Shown one piece after another: positions 40,051-50,671 of a stretch of 64,000 bases of DNA (the stretch's first letter is position 1; every line of letters starts with the position of its first letter). The notes beneath the pieces were generated by a model, which did not search any database, was not told where the DNA came from, and saw only the letters and a list, made by a program, of their open reading frames with translations. The stretch is taken from assembly GCA_023091665.1 (NCBI GenBank), contig JALJCQ010000013.1, positions 1,302,001 through 1,366,000 of the forward strand, written 5' to 3'. The DNA is from Pythium myriotylum (lineage: Eukaryota; Oomycota; Peronosporomycetes; Pythiales; Pythiaceae). The position numbers were made by a program, and so were the translations under genes.

Positions 40051-40856
40051 TTACTCTTCTTCTAAATCGATATGGTGTGGCCGTGCAATTCGTCCAGGCT
40101 CGCTGAACGCCCGAGGTTGTGGAGTCTGTCCACCCTCCGAGGCCCCATTTGTAGGGAGCCGTTGGTACCCGCGGCGCTCTCGCTCGTCATTTACAAACAT
40201 TGATCGAAAAAAGTCGTACACGACTACCAGCGGACAGCACACCACTGCCACCACTCGGTGAAAAAAAGCTGCATTGACATAGTTCCACGGCGCGTATGCC
40301 TTCCAGGATGCCACAACTGCCAGTGTGCAGTCCTCATTAGCCGAGCACTTGGTTCGAATGTCTGAGTCATGCCCACGTACCACCTCCTTCGGGTTGGGCA
40401 CCCTTACGCGTTCCGAAGAGCTGCACGACTGTACCAGGCCAGACGTCGCCCTTCTTGAGCAGCTTGCCCTTGTGAATCAACCGCGCCTGCTCCCTAAGAG
40501 AGAGAATCATCGATCAGTCCTCGCAGCGCCATCTACGGCGACAACAGTGACACTTGCAGATGGAACAGTCCCGCGAGCACTCGCGCTGGGTCGTCAACCG
40601 CCCAGATCGACACGTTGAGCACATACACCGCGTTGTTGAAGCGCACGGACGCGGGCGCCGGCGTCTCTCCGCCCGCTTTGCCGTCCTCAGGCAGAAGCTG
40701 GTGGACTGTCTTGACTTTGGCGCCGCAGACCGGGCACAGATTGCGGAACTCCGTGAGCCGCCGGCAGATGCACCGCAGACAGAACTCGTGCGCGCAGTCG
40801 GTGAGCCCGCGGTCGCTCTTGGCCGAGAGCGGCGCGTCGCAGAGCACGCACAGCAT
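40051..40856 (-). CDS. Small RING-finger protein with ubiquitin-like region and C-terminal hydrophobic helix
   Basis: Preferred exons 40856-40554, 40489-40381 and 40316-40051; ~225 residues. The RING-HC finger starts at once: CVLC, then CAHEFCLRC and CPVC. A ubiquitin-like segment follows (VYVLNVSIWAVDDPARVLAGLF, then ARLIHKGKLL, KKGDVWPGTVVQLFGTRKG), interrupted by intron 1. A hydrophobic stretch (VVAVVCCPLVVVYDFF) may be a membrane anchor and precedes a polar tail. It is likely an E3 ligase, possibly membrane-bound. The first intron's acceptor is ambiguous: GGGAG at 40490 keeps phase with the chosen donor, while the nearer TTAG at 40495 would need another donor. Only 104 bp separate it from the divergent Tctex-1 gene. 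Confidence 0.75.
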
Positions 40857-40960
40857 GATGCGTGTCACGAAGCCTTGTCAGCTCCGCGGTGTCACTACAC
40901 GGAGAAATCCACGCGTTCGAGTGACGGTGGATCCTGAAGAGACACAGCGAGAACGACAAG
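40857..40960. promoter_or_regulatory. 104-bp bidirectional promoter (RING / Tctex-1)
   Basis: The shortest divergent gap in the window. The two start codons at 40856 (-) and 40961 (+) must share promoter sequence. Confidence 0.5.
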
Positions 40961-41590
40961 ATGGTCGCCGCGAACGTCAAGCAAGAGAGCTCATCGACGC
41001 TGCGGCTGCGGCCCGAGAGCAAGTGCGTGATACAGTGGAGAACGCTGAGATAAAGATCCATGCGCTGACAGCGTTGGCAGGCCGACGACCACCGAGATGA
41101 CCAAGGCGATCGGCGAGATTCTCAAGGAGAAACTCGAGAGTGCCGCGTATCAGTCGGACCGCGCGTCGGCAATGACCAAGGAGCTCGCGGACACCATCAA
41201 GGCAAAGCTGAGAGGTGCGTTTATGCGCTTGTAAATGGGCCGTCTGACGAGAGCTGATGGTGACGAAGAGGTGAACCATCAGCGGTACAAGTATGTGGTC
41301 CAAGTCGTCATCGGCGAGCAGCGTGGGGAGGGCGTGCGGTGCGTTTGATGGTGTGATTTTCATATTTGATACAACGTTGACCATGGAAGTGATGCCAACA
41401 GTATGGGCTGTCGATGCTTCTGGGACCCAGAAACGGACTGCTACGCCTCCGAGACTTACTCCAACGTGAGTTGTTGATACCTCGTTCGGGGCATACACTC
41501 ATTCGTGCTGCCGTGGAATTCTGAAGCGTATTATGATCACAGGACAGCTTATTCTGCATTGCGACAGCGTATGCAGTGTATCTTTATTGA
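40961..41590 (+). CDS. Tctex-1 family dynein light chain
   Basis: Five exons: 40961-41022, 41081-41214, 41269-41338, 41402-41465 and 41543-41590; introns 54-77 nt and phases consistent. 125 residues. The Tctex-1 core is clear: YKYVVQVVIGEQRGEGVR, then CRCFWDPETDCYASETYSN and a terminal SLFCIATAYAVYLY. The N-terminal half is helical (MTKAIGEILKEKLESAAY). Tctex-1 light chains dimerise and bind dynein intermediate chains or cargo; members work in cytoplasmic or flagellar dyneins, and the subtype cannot be told here. The most N-terminal ~20 residues are less certain, because the start was chosen as the first ATG giving an in-phase GT-AG junction. The stop lies 12 bp from that of the convergent GTPase gene. 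Confidence 0.9.
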
Positions 41591-41602
41591 AAGAAGATTT
41601 TC

Positions 41603-42199
41603 TCATGTACTTTGGCGCACTGCCTGAGCAAAGAGTGAGTGGAAAGCGTCGTTGATGTTGACGCCCGTGCAGGCGGAGGTCTCGTAATACTCAAAACCTC
41701 TTGATTTAGCGTACGCGCGAGCTTCTTCCTCCGACACTGCGCGGTGTCGGTCGACTTTATTTCCACAGAGAATACAAGGGAACTTGCCGGCACCGTACTT
41801 GGCAGCCTCACGCAGCCATGACTCTAGAGCCTCAAAACTCTTACGGGAACCGACATCAAACATGAGGATGCCGCCCTGTGTGTCCTTGTAGAATTCGTTA
41901 CGAACTTCGAGAAACTCGGGCTGTCCCGAGAGATCCCAAAAGTTGACTCGCACTTCTTGGCCTTGCACGTTCACCGGTTTGACGCCGTAGTCGATCCCAA
42001 TCGTCGAGATATACTTGCTCACGAACTTTTCTTCACAGAATCGCTTGATGACGCAGCTCTTCCCGACACCACTCTCACCCATGGAGATGATCTTGATGCG
42101 TAACACCGTTGGCATCTTTGGCATGGTGGTAGTGGTAGATGGGGCATGGGCGATCTGATTATCGGCAATATTACCGGAGCTGCTCCGGCGCTTTGACAT
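41603..42199 (-). CDS. RBJ/DNAJC27-like small GTPase
   Basis: Intronless, 198 residues. GTPase motifs: G1 GESGVGKS, switch I KYISTIGIDYGV, G3 WDLSGQ, G4 NKVD and G5 ETSAC. The segments FVSKYISTIGIDYGVKPV and EVRNEFYKDTQGGILMFDV match the RBJ (DNAJC27) subfamily of Rab-like proteins closely. The usual C-terminal J domain of animal RBJ is absent, and there is no C-terminal cysteine for prenylation (end AVRQST), so it is probably soluble. The first ~28 residues are a polar, Ser/Thr-rich extension. Cellular role uncertain; RBJ orthologues track with flagellated lineages, but that is from memory. A later start at the internal MPKMPT is possible. Confidence 0.85.
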   Translation of the reverse strand: MSKRRSSSGNIADNQIAHAPSTTTTMPKMPTVLRIKIISMGESGVGKSCVIKRFCEEKFVSKYISTIGIDYGVKPVNVQGQEVRVNFWDLSGQPEFLEVRNEFYKDTQGGILMFDVGSRKSFEALESWLREAAKYGAGKFPCILCGNKVDRHRAVSEEEARAYAKSRGFEYYETSACTGVNINDAFHSLFAQAVRQST

Positions 42200-42280
42200 G
42201 ATGAGTCAAATGACAAGAAGAAGAAGAAGGAGGATGAAGGGACTCTCGGTCGCCTCAAGTTATTTCTAGGGAGGCAACTG

Positions 42281-44707
42281 TTACATGCACTGGATCTCGT
42301 GGCGCGAGAACTTCCGGACGAGCTCAATCACGCGTGGATCTATGACGTTGTGCAGCACATCAATCGTCTGCTCAAGTGTAATGGACACGAACTGCCGCGA
42401 GGCTGGCACAAGTTTACTGAGGGCTGAGTTGACGGGCTCCATAACCTTGGCTCGATCATGAGGGTCGAGCTGTCGTGTAAGCGACTCCATAGTCGAGGCC
42501 ACAGCTGACGACGAGATCTTGCCGCAGCCAATGGCGTCCAAGTGCTGGAAGAGCTGCCGGATCTCGTCGTCACCCAGTGCCGCGGTTGTTCGGCCTCCGA
42601 ATGCAGCCGTTAGGTCAATCTGGCTGAGTGTGAGTGGCGAGTCGGGAGAGAGCAGAGACGGGTCCTCCCGGAGAAGTTGCTGCTGTTCAACGCGAGCTCG
42701 CTGTAGAAGCTTCGCTTCGAGAGCCTTAGCTGAGTGCTCGATCTCGAGCAAAGCTTGACCAGCAATCTTACATTTACCTGTCTGCTTCTTCTGGTCCTCA
42801 ACGTAGCCAAGCGGGGATGGTGTGCCCTGCTTGAGCTTTTTGAGCGTGTTCAAGGTGAGTGGGAACCTCGTGTCGTCTTGAGCCACGCCGCATTCGAGTG
42901 CCAACAGAGCAAACCACGCAAACAGATCTTGGTCGTGGTGAACACGAAAGAAGATGGCTTTGTGCTGACTTGTGGCTACTGAGATTTTGAGCGTGTTACG
43001 CACGTTGAGCTCGTCAAACGTGAGTAGCTCCACGCAACAGTCACGTAGTGCAACTTCGAGTGTCGCTGAAGCCGTTGTTTGTTGCATTTCTGTCGATTCA
43101 GCTCGATCGGCATCGCTGTTCTCCGGAGGTAGGGCCGGCTCAATGCGTAGTCTGCCGTTGCGCATGGTACAACGTCGCAGTACCCAACGCTCTTTCGGCT
43201 TAAACTTCACGTCCACGAGCGACTCCTTATACATGGGTGCTCGAAATGTGAGCCGCATTGTGTTTTGGAAGCTCTTTTTCTGTCTCAGCTTGTGCCAAAT
43301 TGTCTCGAACGAGTCGTGGACCATGCCAACGTGCGAGATTCCAAGCAAGACACTACCCTCGGGTACTCTTACTACTGGTTCGGCATTCGCTGTCGTCGGA
43401 GGCTGGTGGCTTAGCACAAATATCCGCTTCTTGTGTTTTTCAACCACAAAACCTGCGTTTGCACCGTCCCCTGCAACTGTGATGTTGTAAACGACGCTGT
43501 GCGCGAGCAACGAGGCCAAGTCGTCAGCGAAGACCTTGTAGCACCGTGCCAGGCTTACATTGTATGCCACGTCCTTTATCGCCTTCATCCAGCCCTGTGA
43601 GTCCTTCAGCGTGCCTGGCGCTAACGAGATTTCTTGACCCAGGTTTTGAACAACGAACGCGTTTGCTTTTAGCAAGCTTGTCGTAACGCAACACGACGGC
43701 AGCAGTCGCGTCTCGAATTTACTTCCGAGTGTACGGTCGTTGAGTTTGACCTTCAGCATTTCGTTCTCGAGTTCGACGTACCGACGCTTCCACGGACCAC
43801 CAGGCGTGGACTGAACCTCCATAAAGTCGTGCATGCGTACGCTCAATCCCTTGAAAGAGCCACCCTGTTGGCTCGGTGCTTGTCGGCCGTTGTGGCGGTA
43901 CTTCAATGCAATGATGCGTAGCTTAATCGCGACAATCCACTCATCTCGTTCTTTCTCCGTCGCGGCTGCTATATGCAGATGTGCGGGCCCCGTACAGACA
44001 ATGAAAGGATACACGAGCCCACTGGTGCCTTTGCCACTCCCTAGTGTCGCCTGAAGCCTGACGTCTTTTTGAATTTTCTTCAGATCCGAGGCGCTGAGAG
44101 CCCCTGTCGAGACTGAGAATCCCGCGAGTGCAACACTCTTGAGAACCTCGACTGGCTCCTCACTCGCGTAGCTCTCTGCGGTGAGGGTGAACTGGTTCAT
44201 TGCTCGCTTCTGCGGGCGGTTCGGATTCGTGCCACAGAACCGTATCGTCGACCGCCCAAGCTCAACATGCTTTTGGCGCCATTTGTACTTTGTCTGGAGG
44301 AGTGCCCGCTGGACTTGTTGCGTTACGGACAGTTCCCTTCGCACCATGAGTGTGCCCACGACTACTTGGTGGAGCGCCTCCAGTCTCTCGCGTAAGTGCT
44401 TGAGCCATCCGTCGGCCTCGCTCGCGCTCTCGGCGATGTACACATCCGTCATTTTGTCGGCTGTCAAGCAGATTGAGTTAAGCGGCGCGCGAGGGTTCAT
44501 CTCAGCGTAGTAATGGGCCTGTGTCTTGTCTGTGAACACATAACTCTCCGTGATGCTCTCTTTAAATTCGGGACGAGGGTCGGTGAGGTAATAGTCCATT
44601 CGCGAGTCAGAGAGAACGACAAACATGCGCTTGCGCTTGGCGTCATCGCGCGTTCCGTTTTGCACGGTCAGATACCCGCATACGACACCCTGAATGTAGT
44701 CCTCCAT
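42281..44707 (-). CDS. Multi-PH-domain protein
   Basis: Intronless, 808 residues from the ATG at 44707 (the frame opens upstream at a TTG). At least three PH-like modules can be recognised by their first strands and terminal tryptophan helices: GYLTVQNGTRDDAK to EADGWLKHLRERLE (~1-105), KYKWRQKHVELG to EKERDEWIVAIKLR (~135-265) and MEVQSTPGGPWKRRYVELE to DSQGWMKAIKDV (~295-385). A fourth may begin near KPKERWVLRRCTMRNGRL. Toward the C-terminus, DDEIRQLFQHLDAIGCGKIS resembles a single degenerate EF-hand. It is expected to bind phosphoinositides or partners at membranes. No catalytic domain is seen. No close family is recognised. Confidence 0.8.
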   Translation of the reverse strand: MEDYIQGVVCGYLTVQNGTRDDAKRKRMFVVLSDSRMDYYLTDPRPEFKESITESYVFTDKTQAHYYAEMNPRAPLNSICLTADKMTDVYIAESASEADGWLKHLRERLEALHQVVVGTLMVRRELSVTQQVQRALLQTKYKWRQKHVELGRSTIRFCGTNPNRPQKRAMNQFTLTAESYASEEPVEVLKSVALAGFSVSTGALSASDLKKIQKDVRLQATLGSGKGTSGLVYPFIVCTGPAHLHIAAATEKERDEWIVAIKLRIIALKYRHNGRQAPSQQGGSFKGLSVRMHDFMEVQSTPGGPWKRRYVELENEMLKVKLNDRTLGSKFETRLLPSCCVTTSLLKANAFVVQNLGQEISLAPGTLKDSQGWMKAIKDVAYNVSLARCYKVFADDLASLLAHSVVYNITVAGDGANAGFVVEKHKKRIFVLSHQPPTTANAEPVVRVPEGSVLLGISHVGMVHDSFETIWHKLRQKKSFQNTMRLTFRAPMYKESLVDVKFKPKERWVLRRCTMRNGRLRIEPALPPENSDADRAESTEMQQTTASATLEVALRDCCVELLTFDELNVRNTLKISVATSQHKAIFFRVHHDQDLFAWFALLALECGVAQDDTRFPLTLNTLKKLKQGTPSPLGYVEDQKKQTGKCKIAGQALLEIEHSAKALEAKLLQRARVEQQQLLREDPSLLSPDSPLTLSQIDLTAAFGGRTTAALGDDEIRQLFQHLDAIGCGKISSSAVASTMESLTRQLDPHDRAKVMEPVNSALSKLVPASRQFVSITLEQTIDVLHNVIDPRVIELVRKFSRHEIQCM

Positions 44708-44845
44708 TCTACGAATGGGAAAAATCAAAGTCGTGGAGACCTTCAAAAGTGATCAGAACATTGAGATCTAATTGTGCTCATTATAGCTTGGTTACTTCTC
44801 AGTCAAAATTGATCTTGCGACGGTGGCGAGATAGAGGTATGTATG

Positions 44846-46813
44846 TTACATGGCTGGTTCGTTCGGCTCATGATGCCGAGGGGGATTGGGCTCTTCAGAT
44901 TTAGGCTGTTTTGGCAACTTGAGAGACGAGATATCCTCTTCATCACACTCGTTCGCCTGCGGACAATGGTCTCTCTCATGTGGGTTTCCACGACTTCCTC
45001 CGCCAACGGCAGTCTCTTGAAGGGAATTGCCGCCTTTACCAGAATCGGATGCTGGGCTGGGGTTGTTTTCGGGTTCGAAACTTGAGGTTCTAGTACGATA
45101 TGCCAGTGGAGACTGGAGGCTGTTCTTCTGGACCGAGCGGAGCTCGTACGCACGAGCAATCGCTCGAGCAACGTCTTGCGCCAGACATACGCGATACTGA
45201 CTGAGATCTTGAAATTCGGGCTTCTTTGGTGACGGCACCTGAATCGTCAATCTGCGTGGACTGGAGGATTCGGAGGGTGGTGGTGATGATGCAGATATCG
45301 ATTCAGCGGAAGGCTCGGCTTCTAGCGCGGATGTCGACGCTCTTGTCTTCGCTATTGAGGATGGAGCCCGCGTCACCAACACACAGGGTAGCGGATCTCG
45401 GTTCCCTTGGTTGTCAAAAGGAATCTTTTGCATCGCTAGATCTGATATTTGCAGTGCCGATTTCTTGAGCGGGTGACAAGGCTTCGATGTTGGAGAAAGT
45501 ACAAGAGAGCTCGTCGCAGCAGTGTGACAGAGATCGTTCACAGTCATGGTTTCCAAGTCGTGTGAGAAGTTCTCGAGAATGAACTCACGAATGTCACCTT
45601 CGAAATCCACATTCTCGATTTTGCTTGCGATCATCTGCCAATCGTACTGAATACCGTACAAAACATCCGTGAGGATCGAACATTATCAACTAGATAAAAG
45701 TAGATGACTCACCTGTTCGTTTGCCAATGCAGACGACTCAAAGACGACGTGTTTTCGTAAATTTGTGGCTAGGTTGGAGATGCGATGCTCAGCAATTTGC
45801 TACAAAACAGAATATAAAGTTTAGTCGATGTTGTGTCAACAACCTTGTGTGAACACATTACCTGGTACTCGGTCAGCACGGACTGCAGCGTTCGATACAT
45901 TTCCAAACGACTCTGCTCCACGCTATCCCAGGACTGCATACACTTTCGACGTGACACCTCTGCAGCCTACGAAAAACAACGTGAGACCTCGATTCACCGC
46001 ATCTTCAGTTCATTCCCAGCCTACCTCCAGAACTTGAACTGCCTTGATGTAGACGTTCTCTTTGCGCTGCTGGTCAGACGCAAGCAGCCAGTTCACCAGC
46101 TTTTGGCTGTTGTTGTTGATTGTCTGAATGGCAGCTGCGCTCTTCTGTCGCGGGCGGCTTTCTCCCAAGGGCGACGCGCCGTTCCCGCTCACCGTCACCA
46201 TCATCTCCATTCGCTCGCTGTCGTCGAATCCGTTATCGATCTGTGCAAGCTGAACCAGGTACTGATTCTCAATGATCGTGCTGGATAACCCTGCGTCCAT
46301 CGCAGATGCGAACTGGTTCGATGCTTCCCGGAACTGTTTGTCAAAGTTCTGGTAGTCTTTCTTGTATGCATCCTCGTGGACTTTGGCCTGCTTCTTGATG
46401 TTATTCACCAGCTTGTTGAGATTCTGTGCTTTCTGCGAGTTGTACGTGAACAGCGCCTCGATCGGGCGCAGCACGTCTTCTTCGAGGTTGTTCGCGAGCA
46501 TGCGGTGCTGGACGCTCGTGTTGAGGTACTGGGCCTTGAGCTTGCCGAGCGCTTCGCGCATCGTGCCGTGCTCGAGCTCTTCAAGCTGCGATTGCTGGGT
46601 CATGCGGCTCAGCTCGTTAGCGTAGTGGCGCTCGAGCGCGATGCGGCTCTTGAGCAGCGCGACAAGGTTGTTCTGCGTCGCGAGGCCCTTGGTGCACGCG
46701 GCGCGCACCTCGTCCAGGTTGAAGAGCAAGTCGGTGGCGAACGAGAGATGCGGCACGGTCACCACAGGCTGGCGCAGTCGCATCATCGCGTGCGGCGACA
46801 CGACGCCGTCCAT
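44846..46813 (-). CDS. F-BAR (FCH) domain protein
   Basis: Exons 46813-46025, 45966-45862, 45799-45713 and 45646-44846; introns 58, 62 and 66 nt, all in phase. 593 residues. The N-terminal ~330 residues are helical. FCH-like signatures appear at the start (ALLKSRIALERHYANELSRM), followed by long heptad-rich helices (NLNKLVNNIKKQAKVHEDAY, KAVQVLEAAEVSRRKC). The C-terminal ~260 residues are Ser/Pro/Glu-rich and disordered, with no SH3 domain. F-BAR dimers sense or generate membrane curvature in endocytosis and cytoskeletal remodelling. Divergent from the SFI1-like gene, 248 bp away. Confidence 0.85.
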
Positions 46814-47061
46814 GGCGCAGCGCGAGAACTCTGTCGGGGTGTCGGGGGCCTTCTTCTCGGTCTGAGCCTTCCTTGGGCGGCCTGTCTAGGAGCTGCTCAT
46901 AAGAACCGATTCTCGCGATCTGATTGGATTCACTCTCAAGTGGCAACTTCGACCTACTACTTTACCCCAATTTGGAAACTACTACCTGAGTGTCACTAAA
47001 ACGAATAAATAGTGACCAACTTGAAGTGAGAAAGCGACGTCTTGGAGAATCCCCCCCTCAC
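46814..47061. promoter_or_regulatory. 248-bp bidirectional promoter (F-BAR / SFI1-like genes)
   Basis: Intergenic space between divergent start codons at 46813 and 47062. It is relatively A/T-rich near 46960-47020. No defined motif is recognised. Confidence 0.4.
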
Positions 47062-50000
47062 ATGATGCAGCCCTCGCCCGCCGCGCCGCGGCAACTCGAG
47101 CCGCTGGGGCAGCGCCGCCCGTCGACGTCCGAGCCACCGAGCGCCGTCCGCCGCGCGAGTCTGCTGCCGGCGGCGTCGGACGCGCTCGTTTCGCCGTCGC
47201 GACGCCAGTCGCTCGCGCTCCAGGGACAGAAATCGAACGAGCGGCGCGCGTCGACGCGGCCGAGCGTCGTGGACATGGCCCACAGCCATATGTGGCGCAG
47301 CACGAGCCCTGTGCAGCGCAAAAGCAGCCGCGCGCTGCTGGACGAGAGAACCCAGCAGGACGATCGAAGCGAGGAGAGCGAAAGCGACGCAGACGCTGGC
47401 TGGAACGACCATGAGAAGCTCAACTTATTCGACGCACGCAATGCCGAGAAGATGTACCGGGCGACTCAGGCCACGGCTGAATATGAAGACGGCGGCAAGC
47501 GGTTTGCTGGCGTCATCGACCGCCGGGGCATTACGCCGTTTGTGACGTTCACGACCACCGAGACGCCGCCCAGTCAGACCAAGAACCGTCTGCTGCTCGA
47601 CACCAAGCACAAGCCGAGCTGTGGCTTCTGCAGCGGTGGCAATCTGATCTGGGTCCTGCGGTGCTCATTCTGTGGCTGTATGCGTATGGGCGATGCGCCG
47701 CGGCTGAAGTATCTCATCGACATGGTGCTCAGTGTCGACCCGACGATCTCTGGACAGGAAGTATGGCCCAACACGAGTCACTTGTGGAATCCCCACACGC
47801 TGACGTTTGTGTCTTGCAGCTAGCGAAGCGAGTACTCGACTTCGCCAAGTTCGACCATGTAGCCATGAAAGTTGAGGAGAAGTTCAAGCAGGCCAGCCTC
47901 GTGCGTGCCAAGACTGCGATAATGATGATGAGCCGCACGATCGCAGCTCTACGCACGGCAATGACACGCATGATTTTCACTGCCTGGCGCGGCAATAATG
48001 CCATTCAGGCGAGCCACGACACCATCATGCACCGTCTCATCAAAATCAAAGATATTCAAGTGAAGGCTCGCAGCAAAGGACAGGTGTTCTTAATGTGGAA
48101 AGCCTACGTCGAGCGAATAGCTGAAGAGCGCACACAGCGGTGCTCTATCGCCTCGCGACGGAATGATGTGACGAGGCTTCGGAAGCAGTGGGCGTCTTGG
48201 CAAAAGTTCATGCGAATGCGCGCAAAGGAAAAGTTACTAGAGTTGAAGGCCCGTCACGAAGCCGAACGGTATGTGAGTATCAGTTATGGTTATCCAGGGA
48301 GGCTGAAACGATTCGGATGATCAGAAATGAGGCACCGGGAGAGTTTATCAAGGTTCGACCTTCTCTCATTACCGTACTAGCTGACCGAGAGATCACGAGG
48401 GGAGTTCTCAAATATGTAGGAAATTGAACGATTGAAGGAGAACTTAGCAGAATCACGGCGACTCGTCTTTGCGGCGACCAACACAATGTTTGATCTACTC
48501 CACCAGTCGATCCGGTTTGCTGATGATGATGTTCAAAGTATTTTGTGTTTTGCAGTATGATATATATTTCCATTAACGTGTGTGGTCTTTTCACAGAGGT
48601 TCTCCAGCTAAAAGAGATGTATCCAGCCACTGCTGGAGTATTTTTCGAATCAGTCTACGGTCAGAAGTTATTGGATGGACTGAGTAATGGCCACGTCGCC
48701 CTTGGAGAAGACTCTACATTGGATGAGTCAGGTATGGATGAGCTTTTGGAGAAGGCTCTTGAGGATACGCGTTCCACTGTAGATCGCATGCACTCGTCGG
48801 AGAGCCTTATTCAATGGATAAACTTTCAGCGTCAGCGAGCAAATGCAATGTCGAAGATCGCCATCACAACTCCATCCCCTGTCGTTGCTTCAGCCCCGAA
48901 AGACTCGCATGCCCCAGCTGCTAACCGATCTAGTGTCAAATTGAAGATGAAAGACAAGAAAAAGGAGATCAAACCCATCAAGGGCCTTCAGGATTTGAGG
49001 ACAAGCATCGCAAGCCCGGGCATTATGCTCAAGTTGCTTTGCCACGCGTCCCAGGATGCTCGGTCTGAATATCATCGATATCGTGCGACGGAGTCTGCCA
49101 GCCTTATGGCAGCGATCGCGGCTGAGAACTCAACGACATCTACATCGCTCACGCCTGCTGCACAGGTCCAGCTCAAAGCCTACTTCAAGATCGTAGGCCG
49201 TGTACTCAGGCTCCCTCCCGACATCATTAGCAAGGATGCCTTCGTCCTTAACGACTTCGACTCTCTTTACGCATATGCTGTGTACTTGTTCACCTTTCAC
49301 CCAAACTATATTGCTCCTGGGCTTGTACTATCCCCCCGATATCACTTAAGTTTCAACTTCCTAGTACCACAATGGGAAAAGATTCAGAAAAAGCTAACAG
49401 AAGACGAGTTCGACCCTTTTGCGCAGCAGCAATTCTACATTTTTCTGGCGAAGATCAAACGTGTCAACAAGCAATTCGTACGATTTGAAGCCATCTGCCG
49501 AGCTGTTGATCAAATTGCGCAGTGGCACCAGCTAGCAACCTTGCGAGACACCTACAATGATTTTACTCGACGCGCGCTCGGCAAAGATTCAAATATCTCT
49601 GTTGCACTCGAAAAGGAGACGCTTGCTGCTTGGGTATCCCTTCCGGTACCAAAATTGTTGAGCATGTGCGAGAACGAAGATGAACTTCGACTTATTGAGG
49701 ACGTATTCAAGGACAACGTTCTTGATCTTATCAAGATTTTTCGCATCTACGGGAGTGGTTCTGGCGGGAAAGGCATTCTTGAGCAGGAGTTCCTCAAGGT
49801 TATGACGCGTGCTGGAGTCACAGACAAGAAGAACATATTGCGGTCGCATCTCCAGCTAATCTATCAACAATCTCGCCAACAAAACCCACTTAACCAGGCA
49901 ACTTCTTCGTCAACCAGTAGCCCTGCCAGTGCCGGCTCAAGCACTCCAGTGATGTCAGTTACTGCAGGAAACGACGATACTGAAGACGACAACGGGGAAG

Positions 50001-50638
50001 ATCGAGGTGCCACTCCAAATGAGTTCTTTGAGGCGTTAGTGCGTGTGGCGCACCATAATTACCAGAAAAAACGCATATACAGCGAGCCTCCAACGTCTCA
50101 AGCCCTTCTATCGAGCCCCACTAGCTTCGTAGCGAGTAGCCCCGTAGGGTTTGCGTCGAATTCTACACTTTTAGCTCAGGTGACGGAGCTAGTGGTGGAA
50201 AAGATTGTGCCACTCACCAAGAAATTTCAGGAGCAAGGCTTAATGTTCAAGAAGCAAATGGTGCACCCGGACGTCCAGTATGTCTGTAAGGCCCAAGAGA
50301 AGCGACTGAAACGCGTGTTTTTGGCGTACTCTCAGAAGAATAAGAACCCAGGTTCACGTGGAAAGCTCATGGACCTATCTGACTTCGAGGTCTTGCTAAA
50401 AGACAAAAGGCTCGTAGATGCGCTGTTCCCTCATGGGCGAATCAAGCAACTTGTCGCATTTGTACAGCAGGACGGTGATTTGTCAACACTTGGTGGGAGC
50501 TCAGGAATGGACTCTGACACAGAGTTTGTGTTCGCCGAGTTTGTAGAGGCGCTTGCTGCTATAGCCGTATATCGCAACGCCAACCCATACTTGCCACTTT
50601 CAAAGAAGCTCGAAACATTTTTCGAAGAGAACTTGTGA
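47062..50638 (+). CDS. Large protein with Cys-cluster and SFI1-like (centrin-binding) helices
   Basis: Preferred exons 47062-47760, 47820-48268, 48298-48352, 48420-48537 and 48597-50638; about 1,120 residues. The N-terminal ~150 residues are basic and Ser/Pro/Arg-rich. A Cys-rich cluster follows (PSCGFCSGGN, then RCSFCGC), possibly metal-binding. Helices with spaced tryptophans recall SFI1-type centrin-binding repeats: MIFTAWRGNNAIQ, QVFLMWKAYVERIA and KQWASWQKFMRMRA. The C-terminal ~680 residues are mostly helical without a known domain; EQEFLKVMTRAG may be a degenerate EF-hand. A basal-body or microtubule-centre role is inferred from the helices only. Intron 2 would be just 29 nt (48269-48297). 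A single 147-nt intron (GTGAGT donor at 48272) is an in-phase alternative that drops the 55-nt exon. Confidence 0.75.
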
Positions 50639-50671
50639 GAGAAGTTAGAGTAATGCTATTCTGTTGCTCGT

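Noticed and set aside
42281..42300. C-terminal Gln-Cys-Met of the multi-PH protein as a CaaX box
   Set aside because: The cysteine is second from the end, so it does not fit CaaX.
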